From Micropterix aruncella (Eukaryota; Arthropoda; Insecta; Lepidoptera; Micropterigidae), in assembly GCA_944548615.1 (NCBI GenBank), contig OX155972.1, positions 2,221,625-2,285,624 on the forward strand: a stretch of 64,000 nucleotides of DNA, in the 5' to 3' direction. The notes beneath the pieces were generated by a model. That model saw only the letters and a list, made by a program, of their open reading frames with translations, was not told the origin of the DNA and searched no databases. Position 1 is the stretch's first letter. Every line of letters begins with the position of its first letter. Both the position numbers and the translations under genes were made by a program. This document shows, one piece after another, positions 1 through 9,745 of this stretch.

Positions 1-16
1 TTGTTGGGAATTCGCG

Positions 17-2278
17 ATGTTTTCAAGTGACGCGGAATCCAGTGAAGAAAGTGATTATGAATACAGGAAGAAAAAGTACATACTATTGTACCTTAAGCAC
101 AGGAAAAAACGCGTCGTACGGAGATTTTGGTTATGCCAGCACATTCGAGAAAGAGCATTGAAAGGGGAATACAGGCTATTTGATGATTTAGACGATGAAA
201 AATTTAAGAACTATTACAGGGTTAGCAGAGAACAATTTCAAGAACTTTTGTCATTTGTGGAGGCCGATATTTTAAAGCAAAATACTAACTACAGGAAAGC
301 TATTTCACCACAAGAGAAGCTAGCTGTGTGCCTAAGGTAAGAAATAAAACATTATTGATAATTATTTCAAACTTTACTCAGAATCAAAACAAAGCTGGGA
401 AAAATAAGGACATAAAAATAATTATTCTTAGTTATCATAATCATGTAACGGCGATGGCTCAAATGTTCCCGGCCTACTGTATTCGTGGTAGATTGTATTG
501 GCAGAACTTGATGATCCTGCCGCTGCCGGAATGGTGTTGTTCACAGTTTCTGCCGATGCCGACGTACTGTATTCGTAATTGGCAGTATGTGAGGATCCTG
601 CTGCTGCCGGCAAGGTATTGTTTAGAGCCTGGATAACTATAATTTTGTAGTTCTTCCTCGGCGTCACTGACAATAACAAATATTTTTTTCTTTATACGAT
701 TTTGCATCCACGTCGGCATTGTTTTAATGGTGATCGCCATACTCTTCAAAAACAAATCAATAGCATCTTTTTTTTCTTGTGCATTTGTCATTGCGCGTCT
801 TAAATCTCTATGTTCTTGCCTTTTTTCGTGATTTTGCTCCATTTTTTTCAATAATTGTATGAAATCACCTTCTGCGTTCCGTTTTCTTGTCTCAGTTCTA
901 CCTTCTTGAGATATACCAGCCTCACTCACTCGGCGGGCAGTATTATTTATTGCATCGTTACTTGAAAATACAGATATTTCGGAATTATTAGCATCTTCAT
1001 CATCTCGCACCTCAGAGGTTTCAGGGGTTTCAGGGGTTTCCGATGATTGTGTGTTTGCAGAGTTTAAATTGGTAGACCTACTACGATTTTTCATGTATGG
1101 GAGTAAAAATTCCAACAGCTCCGCATACTTCCAAGTATTGGTGTTTGTAGCTGCTTGCCCAGTTCTGGTGGTTTTCATTCTCTTTAAACTATCTCTGTGG
1201 TTATCCCTTAACTTTTTCCATTCGGATTTCGCTGCTTTGACTGAAAAAGAATAGTAGATTGTTATATAATAAAATACTCCGCTCTACTGTACTCTACTCC
1301 ACTCAATTAATTTTTCCCCTAGAGCAAAATATTATATTTATTAGTATGTACATATTATATGTGTAACTAATTTTGTATATCTTTTGTTTTAGATTTTTAG
1401 CCACAGGCGACTCATTCAAAACAATAGGCTACAATTATCGCATGAGTACAGCCACTGTTTCAAGAATAGTACATAATACATGTATTGCCATTTGGAAAAA
1501 AATACAGCCTATTCATATGAAAGAACCCAAAAAGCAAGATTGGGAATATATAGCAGAAGCTTTTGAAAATATATGGTACTTTAAAAATTGCCTCGGGGCC
1601 GTTGATGGCAAACACGTGGCGATTAAATGCCCTCCACATTCAGGAAGTAAATTTTACAAATATAAAAATTTTTATTCCGTCGTGTTACTGGCAGTTGTCG
1701 ATGCTCACAAACGTTTTATAATCATTGATGTTGGGTCGTTGGGGCGTTTCAGTGACGGTGGTATTTTGAATGATAGTGTTTTTGGAAAAAAATTAATTAA
1801 CAACCAATTAGATTTACCGGACGACCGTCCTTTAGATGAACATTCAGTCAGAGTGCCTTATGTGTTTATAGGTGACAAGGCGTTTGCTTTACGCGATAAT
1901 TTATTTAGGCCGTATCCAAATACAATTAATGATAGACCGAAAAGAATCTTTAATTATCGACTCAGCAGAGCTCGAAATGTTGTAGAAAATGCGTTCGGCA
2001 TTTTATCCGCTAGATGGCGTGTTTATTGGCGACCACTAGAGTGCAAACTTGAGACGGTCGATCATATAATAAAAACAACATGCGTGTTACATAATTATTT
2101 ATCTGTACAACTATCCACATCGGTTGCACATTATCAAAATGATAATGATCCACGACCCAACAACAACATGACCTTTGACAGACTGCGAGCTACACGACAA
2201 GCTTTTAATGTACGTAATATATATTGCGATTATTTTAACAACTCCGGTAGAATAGCCTTTCAAGATTCTGTTGTTTGA
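17..2278 (+). CDS. Harbinger transposase (HARBI1-like), two exons 17-336 and 1393-2278
   Basis: Predicted 401-residue nuclease of the PIF/Harbinger superfamily, which cuts and joins transposon ends in the nucleus. Exon 1 ends at 336 (AAG|GTAAG) and exon 2 starts at 1393 after a TTTTGTTTTAG acceptor. The join reads LAVCLRFLATGDS, the usual family sequence, with an Arg codon split 2+1. Exon 1 is the charged helical N-terminal part. The helix-turn-helix-like segment (about residues 108-140) is followed by the DDE region: GAVDGKH (Asp178), VVDAHKRF (Asp210), SDGGILNDS, GDKAF (Asp268) and NVVENAFGILSARWR (Glu305). Length matches intact family members. No stop or frameshift was seen, so it could be functional. 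The 1056-bp intron contains the second exon of the opposite-strand MADF gene. Confidence 0.9.
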
Positions 2279-2452
2279 ACTTAATAAATTTTATTGAAAA
2301 AGCATCGACTTACCGTCTTTTATTTCTGGCAAGTTCAAATCATCAACTATAGATTTCCATGCATCTTCTTTTTTATCTATGTTTCGGTATTCTTTGCTTG
2401 ATACGTTCCATAAACATGGATATTGTCGTACTGCTTCTATAAATCGCTCCAT
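474..2452 (-). CDS. Harbinger-associated MADF/BESS protein, exons 2452-2314 and 1240-474
   Basis: Predicted 301-residue DNA-binding partner encoded by the same transposon. Exon 1 (start ATG at 2452) reads MERFIEAVRQYPCLWN, the classic MADF opening, and ends at 2314 before GTAAGT. Exon 2 begins at 1240 after TTCTTTTTCAG and continues the domain (SEWKKLRDNHRDSLKR, then TWKYAELLEFLLPYM, residues about 48-97). A Ser/Thr/Glu-rich linker follows, then a BESS-like helix pair near residues 205-243 (DLFLKSMAITIKTMP). Phases join (46 codons plus 1 nt, then 2 nt). In this frame the last 50 or so residues look unlike protein, while another frame over 428-640 reads a repeated NNTLPAAAGSS pattern, so a late frameshift is likely. 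The 1073-bp intron holds the transposase's main exon. Confidence 0.82.
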
Positions 2453-2929
2453 TTCAAAACAACACACAAATTGAATAGAAAGAAAACACGTTCGTCACTC
2501 GGCTGTCACGAATACAATGCGCGGCGCATGCGCGGCTCGGCGCCGGCGGCAGGTGAGGGGCGAGGAAAAGAGCGCTGGTGGTGGAAACAACGAGCGAGTC
2601 CGTTTCAAACTAGTCGGCAAGACCTTGCCGCAGCGGACTCTTTTCAACCACTTTTTACTCGTTCGATCCGCCCCGCTCACCTCTTTCTCTGTGGAAACGC
2701 TACTATGTAATTTGTCATTGCGAGTTGAACGGACTCCGTAATGACTCCGCTCCGCTCGCTAGAACTGAGCGAATTCATTTCAACTCTTTCTGCTCGTTTA
2801 GTCCTTTCCGCTCGACTATTTGTTGGTGGAAACACAAGTATGCAGTTTATTTCCGCGAGTTCAGCGGAGTCCGTACGGAGTCCGTTCCGTTCGCGGTGGA
2901 AACTGTGCTGATCTGCATATTCTCTGCCT

Positions 2930-3228
2930 ATTGCAGAGAATACTCAACAATTATTCCGCCGTACCTAAAATCCAAATTCCGAGTGTTGTCTTCCCACGGA
3001 CTCCCATTACGGTCTCAGTCAACGAATGCTTTGTGTATACCTCAGCATCGCACAGCTTTCTTTGCCTATTCCTTTGCTGTATATGTCGCAAAAGTATGGA
3101 ATAACCTGCCTTCCAATATACGGGATACCGAGTGCGTTTCGTTCCCGACTAAAGCTATATCTCCTCTCAAGATAATAATGCTGCAACCTAACCTAAATAA
3201 AAATAATTTAAAAAAAAACTATAAGTAA
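2930..3228 (+). pseudogene. LINE reverse-transcriptase C-terminal tail, 5'-truncated
   Basis: Translation from about 2940 reads a run ending SSHGLPLRSQ and then VAKVWNNLPSNIRD. This is the C-terminal 'P-x-R...F..RAvrlWNsLP' signature of Jockey/CR1-type LINE ORF2 proteins. The rest of the element is absent, as expected for 5' truncation during target-primed reverse transcription. The frame stays open into the Harbinger end upstream, but that part is not homologous. The fragment ends against the tail of an oppositely oriented LINE at 3236. Confidence 0.7.
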
Positions 3229-3231
3229 TTA

Positions 3232-3735
3232 CATTACATTACATTACATTATCGTCGTGTCCAATTGACGGATAAAGACCGCTCTTGGACGTGTCAAAAT
3301 AATTGGGTTAGGTAGTAAGTTTCGTTACTCTTTACTGAATATACATAGGTAGTCAAGAATGAACTACTAGATTGTCAAATAAATATAAATAATCAAAATA
3401 GAAGCCTAATATTTGAAGTAGTTAGTAATTCGAAAAGATACGTAGTAAAATTATTCATCGTGATATTCAAATTGTCAGTAAAATGTTAAATAATCAAATT
3501 AAATCTACGTTATGCATTTTAAACTAAAATTACAGATATAAGACCATATAAAATAATCAGACAATAAGGCCCTACTTTTTAAAGTACTTTAAATGGGCAC
3601 AATATTTGAAAAATCATGGCCCCTCAAATTCGGCCAGGTTGTAGAAAGGGTGGCCTATCAGCATCTCCTTGATGTTTTTTTTTTAATTTTATGTCCTCCA
3701 GCTGTTTAAATTTTGTAGGGAGTATAATAAATGTC
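3232..3735 (-). mobile_element. LINE 3' end (family L-48), minus strand, truncated
   Basis: Nearly the same sequence occurs at 47991-48495, starting at 'tcgtcgtgtccaattgacgg'. Here it holds the 3' UTR and the last roughly 15 codons of an ORF2 (minus frame ...KFKQLEDIK at about 3690-3720). The terminal tail is the (TTACA)n run at 3230-3251. It is in the same orientation as the 48-kb copy but cut off sooner. Confidence 0.75.
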
Positions 3736-4029
3736 TTTTGGAGTTAGGGCGCTTTGGAACGGAGAAGGAACTATCAATTGCGGTATAATTTGTACAAAAT
3801 ATTTTATCTCTGAAATGTGTTATCTATTGTCATTATTATTTTATTTTTATTCTTATTAGCTATTATTATTCTATTATTGTTATAAACTTATTGTTATTTT
3901 ATTATTATTCTTTAATATGCTGTAAACATATTATATATTTTTTAAATATATTCTCTAATCTCCAGTAATAAACTTCCAATGTCAGTTCGAAATGTTAAAT
4001 AAGTCGTAAATCGCACATCTAGCCCACAG
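3736..4029. other. AT-rich spacer, no gene seen
   Basis: Mostly TTATT-rich sequence with no persuasive reading frame and no recognised repeat match elsewhere in the window. Confidence 0.6.
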
Positions 4030-4330
4030 CACAGTATACCAACTGGGGTATACTGTGGCCACAGTATATCGAGAGAGCAGTAGACGCACTGTCGAGCGAC
4101 AGGGTATTGCCAGGATAGGGTGCCTGGGGAGTGAGCAGAGGGGTACGTCTTGACGAACGCCTTTGGTTAGCGTTGCGCTCGTGCGTAGGTTAGCGGATCT
4201 TTCAAACTTTTGAACATCTGCGTTAGCGGAGTAGTATACATATGGGGGCCATATGCGAGCCATTGGACTCGTGACGTAGCTCGCTTCGTTTTCAATTTTG
4301 TTCTGAGACGCTACTGTTTGGTATACTGTG
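4030..4330. mobile_element. MITE with 12-bp TIR CACAGTATACCA, copy 1
   Basis: Perfect terminal inverted repeats CACAGTATACCA (4030-4041) and TGGTATACTGTG (4319-4330) bound a 301-bp non-coding insert. The interior is related, in opposite orientation, to 54024-54293: both share the 'ttcaattttgtt' block by one TIR and the GTCGAG/GTCGAC-type block by the other. A short internal copy of the TIR word sits at 4045-4060. A 93-codon open frame on minus is not conserved between copies, so it is not a gene. The autonomous parent is unknown. Confidence 0.8.
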
Positions 4331-4494
4331 TCTAGGCACAGGCGTAAGTCTAGTTAGATGTGTGATGTGCCTCTGGTTGCATGAGATTAGGATGAATCAA
4401 TTTGTCGCTTTATTTAATTAGAAAGTAATTATTTTTCCTTATTTATATACAATTTTGTTGCTGTAATTTTTGTGTTTTTTTTAAGTGTGAGTCT
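4331..4494. other. Spacer, nothing recognised
   Basis: AT-rich sequence between the MITE and a decayed LINE fragment. Confidence 0.6.
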
Positions 4495-4660
4495 ATATTG
4501 TGCCGTACTGCTTTAGACCCAATTGCTAAGGCTCATAAAGCATTGTTTAGAATTGTGGCTAATAAACCTTGGAGATACTCTTCATGACCTGTTTAGTGTT
4601 TGGAATTGCTGGACATATTAGGCAAATATATGCGAAAGTAGTCCTTATAAACAATATACC
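4495..4660 (+). pseudogene. Decayed LINE reverse-transcriptase fragment
   Basis: Plus-strand translation gives LDPIAKAHKALFRIVANKPWRYSS and, after a frameshift near 4615, IRQIYAKVVLI. This is the 'L-x-KLQKRaLRIIanK..ryS...LF' segment common to LINE ORF2 tails. It merges with the interspersed repeat that begins at about 4655. Confidence 0.6.
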
Positions 4661-5230
4661 AAATCCCCATCCTACTACTATTATAAACGCGATAGTTTGT
4701 AAGAATGTATGTATGGATGTTTGTTATTCTTTCACGCAAAAACTACTGAATGGATTTTGATGAAACTTTACAATAATATAGCTTACACATCAGAATAACA
4801 CATAGGCTATTTATAAAGATATAGTGTGAATTATCCAAAATATAACGATAAGTGTCAAGTAGGAAAAAAATCTGCCATCTGCGAGCTATTCTGGTGTGCG
4901 CAACAAAAACCATTGGAGTTACATGTTCCTACTATACTATTAAAACTTTTGCATTACCATCAATCATCATATACATCCGTACCTATCTATCCTTACAAAC
5001 TATAGCGTTTATAATACCTATTAGTGAGATCATCATAAAAAATACTTAGTTCCAATGTACATACATCTCACAATATAGTTGTTCGAACACTTATAACTGG
5101 AGAACGTACCGACCGATTTTCATGATTTTTAATTTGTTGGATTTTTGACATTGAAAAATTGACGAAAATATAAAATACTTTCTATCATCATTATCACAAT
5201 TTTCCCTCACCACAACACGGGTGAAACCGC
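4655..5230 (+). repeat. Lepidopteran interspersed repeat, left part (split by a retroelement)
   Basis: The text 'ccatcctactactattataaacgcg...gtttgtaagaatgtatgtatgg...actactgaatggattttgatgaaactttac...cacataggct' matches a repeat I recognise as very common in moth and butterfly genomes. Its usual ending, 'gggtgaaaccgcgggg...gcagctagt', is displaced to 7090-7115 by the ORF1-only element. Its class (SINE or Helitron-like) is uncertain. Confidence 0.6.
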
Positions 5231-5370
5231 AGTGCCCGGCGTCCGTTCTGAACGGTCGCCTGCTCCGCTCCGCCGCCCGCGCTGAATATTGCCGCCGCGA
5301 GTCGACCGTCGAGCGCCGTCTCCGGTCCTCGCCGTGAAGTTCGTGCCGTCGAGTCCGCTCCGGCCCGAAT

Positions 5371-6924
5371 ATGAGCTCCGCCGCCGAAGCAGCCGCTTCG
5401 CACAGCACCGCTGTTACCAGGGGCAAGGATATGCCCTTAATCCCGCCTGTGACGCCGAGGAAACGCGTGAGAAATCCCGATTCCCCTGATGCCGAGCCAC
5501 AGAGAGACCCGCAACGCCGTCGGGCTGACTCCTTCTACGACAGCGACCTCTTCAACACCCCGGTGCCTTCGGATGACGAAGATGCAACGACCTACGCCAA
5601 AGCGGCCAGGAGGAGCCCGACTCCGAGCGTCAACGGAGCCGCGCCTGTGCCACTGCCGCGCTCGACGATGAGTTCCGCGCCGCAACACCTGAACTCGGAG
5701 CCGCGTCCCCAGCCAATCGTCGTGGATAAGCTGGATAGGTGGCCTGACCACCTGCAGGCTATCCGGGCCAGGCTGGGCCGCGCTCCTATCGTGTCGCCGA
5801 TTGGAGGAGGGGGCGGACTTCGCTTTCGTCCGGCCGACTCCGCCGAATACCGAGTCATTCAGGACTATTTACATAGCCTGGGCGGCTCGGTAGCATGGCA
5901 CACATATACGACGCCCACCAGCAAGGATGCGAAAATTGCCATCCGCGGCCTGCCTTCCAATACCACACAGGAGGAGGCCATCTCCGGGCTGGCTGACCAC
6001 GGCATCGAGGCCAGCTACGTCAGAATGATACACGGCGGGCGGCGAGCACTATTCTACGCCGTCATCCGCAAGAACGAGCGCTGGCGGGAGGTGTTCTCCA
6101 TCGCGGAGATTCACTTCCTGCAGGTTACCGTGGAGGACTGGAGGGGCAGAAATGGCCCCAAGCAGTGCCACCGGTGCCAGCGCTTCCGCCACAGCAGCCA
6201 CAACTGCCACCGACGACAAGTGTGCGTGTGCTGTGGCAAAGAACACGCAGCCAAAGATTGCCCGAGGCCGAAAACCGCCCGGGCGACCTGCGGAAACTGA
6301 GGAGAGGACCATCCTGCGAACAACAGGAGATGCCGCAGCTTCCTGGCGGAAATCCGCCAAACTTCGCGGAAGCAGCAGGGCGTCCCGCACGCAGTGGTCG
6401 TCGCCGCCCCGCCGCGAGCTACTACGACTCAGTCTACAGAAGGCAAACTCCAGCCCGTTGTCTCCCCGCAACGCAACGCGCCCCTGTCCTGGAGACAGAA
6501 GCCAGCGCCGCCGGCCGCTCCGCAGCAACCAGCTGAGGAGAAAAAGTCAAAACGGCGGCGTCGGTCGAAGCCACTGCAGCAGCAGCCATCCAGGCCCCAT
6601 CCAACGCAGGAGGAGAAGATGGAGGTCGAAGCGACCGCCCCACCCTCTTGCTCCCAGCCAGTGAGAGCAGCCACAGAGTCCGCCTCCACTCAAACGGACG
6701 AAGAGTGGCCGACCACACCGCCCCCACAACCCCAGCCGGAAGAGCCGATGTACCTAGATGAAAAGCGTTTTCTCGACGAAGACGAGCAGGTAACAATCAC
6801 GGCGTCCCAGTTGCTGGACCTGATTTACGAGTGCCAAATCGGCACGAAAGAGGAAAATATTATGCTCATTAATATTTTCCTCAAAACGGACCTACCACGA
6901 CGTGCCTCGAAGAAAGGAGCGTAA
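5371..6924 (+). pseudogene. Retroelement ORF1 (gag-like, CCHC zinc knuckles) with one internal TGA
   Basis: Reading frame of 517 codons from ATG 5371 to TAA 6922-6924, interrupted only by TGA at 6298-6300. The N-terminal 130 residues are Pro/Arg/Ser-rich. Residues about 190-270 match the PRE_C2HC-type domain preceding knuckles (IRGLPSNTTQEEA, LADHGIEASYVRMIHGGRR, VTVEDWRG). Zinc knuckles follow: CHRCQRFRHSSHNC and CVCCGKEHAAKDC. A third begins CGN, and its next Cys position is the TGA, so the stop removes a zinc ligand. The same frame then stays open for 208 codons (basic, Pro/Gln-rich, ending with an acidic then hydrophobic helix near DLIYECQIGTKEENIMLI). Jockey-type ORF1 proteins bind element RNA. 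Start chosen as the first in-frame ATG after the leader. Confidence 0.8.
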
Positions 6925-7089
6925 CATTGTTCTACACTAAGAATCCTGCCTCAGGGTGAACAGCCCTGAGACGCCATATGCTCGAAAGCCGGGTCAATGG
7001 ACCCGGCTCACACGAAGCCCCACCCAACAGTACGAGAAGTGGAAGAAGTCACAGGCCTATATACAGGGCCTGTCGACCGATATTCGACA
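6925..7089 (+). promoter_or_regulatory. 3' region of the ORF1-only element with three hairpins
   Basis: Perfect stems: CTCAGGG/CCCTGAG (6950-6956, 6964-6970), GCCGGGTC/GACCCGGC with an AATG loop (6988-6995, 7000-7007), and ACAGGCC/GGCCTGT (7051-7057, 7067-7073). Structured 3' ends are what LINE reverse transcriptases recognise, so this may be the signal for mobilisation in trans. That role is inferred. Confidence 0.6.
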
Positions 7090-7114
7090 GGGTGAAACCG
7101 CGGGGCGCAGCTAG

Positions 7115-7640
7115 TCTAAACTAAATCACTTAACATGCAACTCAAACGAGGAGCACCATACTCCCAAGTACTTGCGTCCCGAAACAATGACAACGTTTGC
7201 TCAAAGACATTTTTCATACATAGCGCCTACAATTTTCAATGAATTTCAATCAGATTTAAAGACGATCACCAATGAAAAAAAAAAACAAATAAATAAATAT
7301 TTCACTACTGTTAAAATCTGGAAGACATGAGATTGAGTGCTCATCGCCATCATTTCATATTTAACCTGACAACTAAATCTCTTCTTTTTATTTGTTGATT
7401 CTAGGATTATTATCTTTTTTTTTGTGTAATATTTATTGACTAGCAACCTGACTATTTTAATTACTACTTGTTATTATTGGCTATTTTATTTTTAAAATTA
7501 TTACCTCTAGGCTAGTTTTCTCTATTTACTTACTATCATTGCAATTTTATTGAATTTTATTATTATTCTTATTATAATATTTTTACTGGTTATATTTTTA
7601 TTTCTTTGTTTATTTATTTTTTCAACATGTTTATGACATA
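7115..7640 (+). pseudogene. LINE ORF2 C-terminal tail plus AT-rich 3' UTR
   Basis: Frame 7148-7330 reads ...RHFSYIAPTIFNEFQSDLKTITN, the conserved 'RSFSYLAPkiYNsLP' motif of LINE tails, ending with TGA at 7328-7330. About 300 bp of AT-rich 3' UTR follows. The element is 5'-truncated. Confidence 0.6.
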
Positions 7641-8250
7641 ATAGATGTCATTAAAATAACTCTTGACATACATACTACTTATTTATTACAGCAATCACAT
7701 TATTTTTTTTCTTTTTCTCAGTTACAATAAGTGTGCGCACAATACAAAACTTACAAGTAACCTAGTCGAGTCTACCGTGGTACGGGCTTTAGCCTAGCTA
7801 GGCAGACTTTGCAAATTACCATTTTAAGCATTACTTTCGGAAATAAAGTTATTCATATTCTTATATTACGATGAATTTAACTGTTGAAAATTTCCGCTGT
7901 ACAATTTCGTAAGATTTTCGCTGTGGTTCAATCCAAGAGAAAAGCATTTAAATACTTCACTTAGCATTTGGTGACGAAACCCCATCTCGTAGATCTGTGT
8001 CCTCCTGGTGCAAGGAATTCCTGCTGGCTCCTAATGGTCCCGTGGAGCTTGGGCCCAATGTCCCTCGAACACGGAGCAGTGCTCCGTGCCCTTGAAGAGG
8101 GACTTAACCTGGAAGGGCAGCTGTGGACTCTACTTGCGGCTGCAACCTGTAGTCGTATACCCAATTGATTAGACGTACGGATCCGGAAAACACCTCGGGT
8201 GGAACCGGGCGGTTTGAGCACCGGACTGTGCAAACATAGCCAATTTTTCA
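7641..8250. other. No gene recognised
   Basis: An AATAAAG at about 7841 and overlapping open frames on both strands at 7961-8251 are present, but neither frame resembles a known protein or repeats elsewhere in the window. The more GC-rich block 7975-8220 could be a fragment of a host gene or element I do not recognise. Confidence 0.4.
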
Positions 8251-8254
8251 CCTC

Positions 8255-8425
8255 TTGCCATGACTGAATGATGCCTGCATGCCAAATTTTAACTCAACCG
8301 GATTAACCGTTTGTGCACTATCGTGGAGAAACACACACACACACACACACGGATAGAGAGACCGACATACAGACAGACTTTAGACTGGAAATGTTCTAAA
8401 TCGTCTCGGGGGGGGGGGGGGTTCA
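8255..8425 (+). repeat. (CA)n-ended interspersed repeat, then poly-G
   Basis: The phrase 'gaatgatgcctgcatgccaaattttaactcaa' followed by (AC)n at 8333-8350 recurs at 41200-41340. In reverse orientation, without the (CA)n, it recurs at 55415-55470. A 14-base G run lies at 8408-8421. Confidence 0.6.
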
Positions 8426-8504
8426 AAACGTATACATTGGTCTTCGTCTTGAAAAGAAAATACGCGTTCACAATACTTTACCTCCTCGGCAGTTGTAAAG
8501 TAAA

Positions 8505-8690
8505 ACTTACATCTTTATGTAAGTTATATTAAAATGATCTTATTATTTTATTTCAATATAGGTTAGGATGGGACATATACGTATAGGCGTGTTTAGAACG
8601 CCATCTATAGTGCCCCACCATACTGCCATACCACGAACGCCGCCATATTGGACGGAAGAGAAAAAATAATCAATGTTTGTAATTATGAGT
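8505..8690 (+). repeat. Interspersed repeat shared with 17300-17500
   Basis: 'tacatctttatgtaa...' and then 'ccatactgccataccacgaacgccgccatattg' here match the sequence at 17300-17480 in order and orientation. Non-coding. Confidence 0.6.
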
Positions 8691-9229
8691 GCCATCTACA
8701 CGTTGCGCTTCATAATAATATCCTAGTTGCCAAAACGTATTACGGCATTGAGTTATCTAATACCTTCAGCTACATATATTAGCTGTCTATTGGCTACATA
8801 TTTTAGCTATGTAGCTACTGTTAGCTCCTAGGTGTTACTATGTATTGATAAAGAGCGTCTATCGGAAGTCGAGCTGGATGTTGTTAAATTAATGACGGTA
8901 TAAAGTTGTCGCTTTACTGAAATGGGTCTAAACGCACCCTTAGTCTATGGGCGCCTATAAATAAACCGTTACTTTACAACGCTATATTCTTAACAGGCCA
9001 CGATCACAATGAAGGCGGGTGTGATATCGTGGTTAGGATGTCCGAAATTATCAGCATTCTGGCCAGGTTATCTTTTGCTATGATAGTTTTATTTTTACTT
9101 TATAAGCAAAAGTAAGCTTTTGTTATGGTGATGATCTTTTGCTATGGTGGCAATACTATATTGTTAGGCTACTACTTTTAGTTCGTTTGAAGATAAAGAT
9201 AGGGCGCAAAACGGTGATTGCAGCATTGG
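8691..9229. other. No gene recognised
   Basis: Short repeated words around 'ttagctatgtagcta' and 'ttttgctatg' occur, but no reading frame or structure that I can classify. Confidence 0.5.
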
Positions 9230-9745
9230 CTATCAATCAATTAAATTTTCAATCGACTAATGAATTATGATTGATTTAATAACGACTAACTTAGTCGCGA
9301 CTAAAGATAATCGCGATTGAAATAATCATGACTTCAATCAGTCTTTAATCGTCAATCGTCAATCGTGACTAACTTGCTCTTTAGATGCCACCCGACAGTT
9401 CTTTCTATTATATCTATTGGTTGACTGTACTTAGATTGCCACCGGTTTCGCCGGGTCGGTCGACCGGTTGGTCGGCCGGTCGAACAACCGACAGACCGAC
9501 CAACCGACCGAGCGACCAACCGACGGACTGAACAGTGAACGTCCGACCGACCGACCGACGGAAAACTCGCAAAACGAAGTTGACCGCTGTCGAGAATATC
9601 CATCACAATTTTTTGTCACGATTACGATTGAAACTAATCAATCGTTAGTCACGATTGACGATTTAACGAATCAATCGTTATTCGTTAATCACAATTAACG
9701 TATTAAATCGTTAGTCATCAATCGTCAGTCTGACTAAATTTTGTC
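9230..9745. repeat. Foldback element: (GACT)/(AATCG) arms around a (GACC)n core
   Basis: The arms carry 'aatcgtgactaac' on the left (9345-9375) and its reverse complement 'gttagtcacgatt' on the right (9643-9660), with many further AATCG/CGATT words. The core 9450-9565 is itself an inverted repeat of GGTC/GACC tetramers (left 'ggtcggtcgaccggttgg', right 'ccgaccaaccgaccg'). Open frames here only translate the tetramer repeat. Confidence 0.65.

Larger units (their letters stand above)
1..2910 (+). mobile_element. PIF/Harbinger DNA transposon (5' terminus outside window)
   Basis: Two genes typical of Harbinger elements lie here: a DDE transposase on plus and a MADF/BESS DNA-binding protein on minus. 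The region after the genes (2453-2910) is GC-rich and non-coding. It repeats the octamer GTGGAAAC at 2581, 2691, 2826 and 2896 and 'gagtccg' words, which looks like a subterminal binding-site array. The 3' terminus is probably just after 2903, because LINE sequence begins by about 2930. Only 16 bases precede the transposase ATG, so the left terminal inverted repeat is outside the window and no target-site check is possible. Family assignment is firm; the right boundary is an inference. Confidence 0.85.
5219..7101 (+). mobile_element. ORF1-only Jockey-like retroelement with 12-bp target duplication
   Basis: The direct repeat GGGTGAAACCGC at 5219-5230 and 7090-7101 brackets 5231-7089. This exactly splits the host repeat's known 3' motif, so it is a good target-site duplication. 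The insert has a GC-rich 5' leader (5231-5370), a gag-like ORF (5371-6924) and a 165-bp 3' region with three short hairpins, and no endonuclease or reverse transcriptase. There is no poly-A tail. Base composition is far more GC-rich than the surroundings. Confidence 0.75.

Noticed and set aside
5370..6924. CpG island with a host-gene promoter
   Set aside because: The GC-rich block is the coding region of a retroelement gag with zinc knuckles and a target duplication.
7961..8251. 96-codon minus-strand gene
   Set aside because: Overlaps a plus-strand frame, has no recognisable domain and no repeat partner; left as unassigned.
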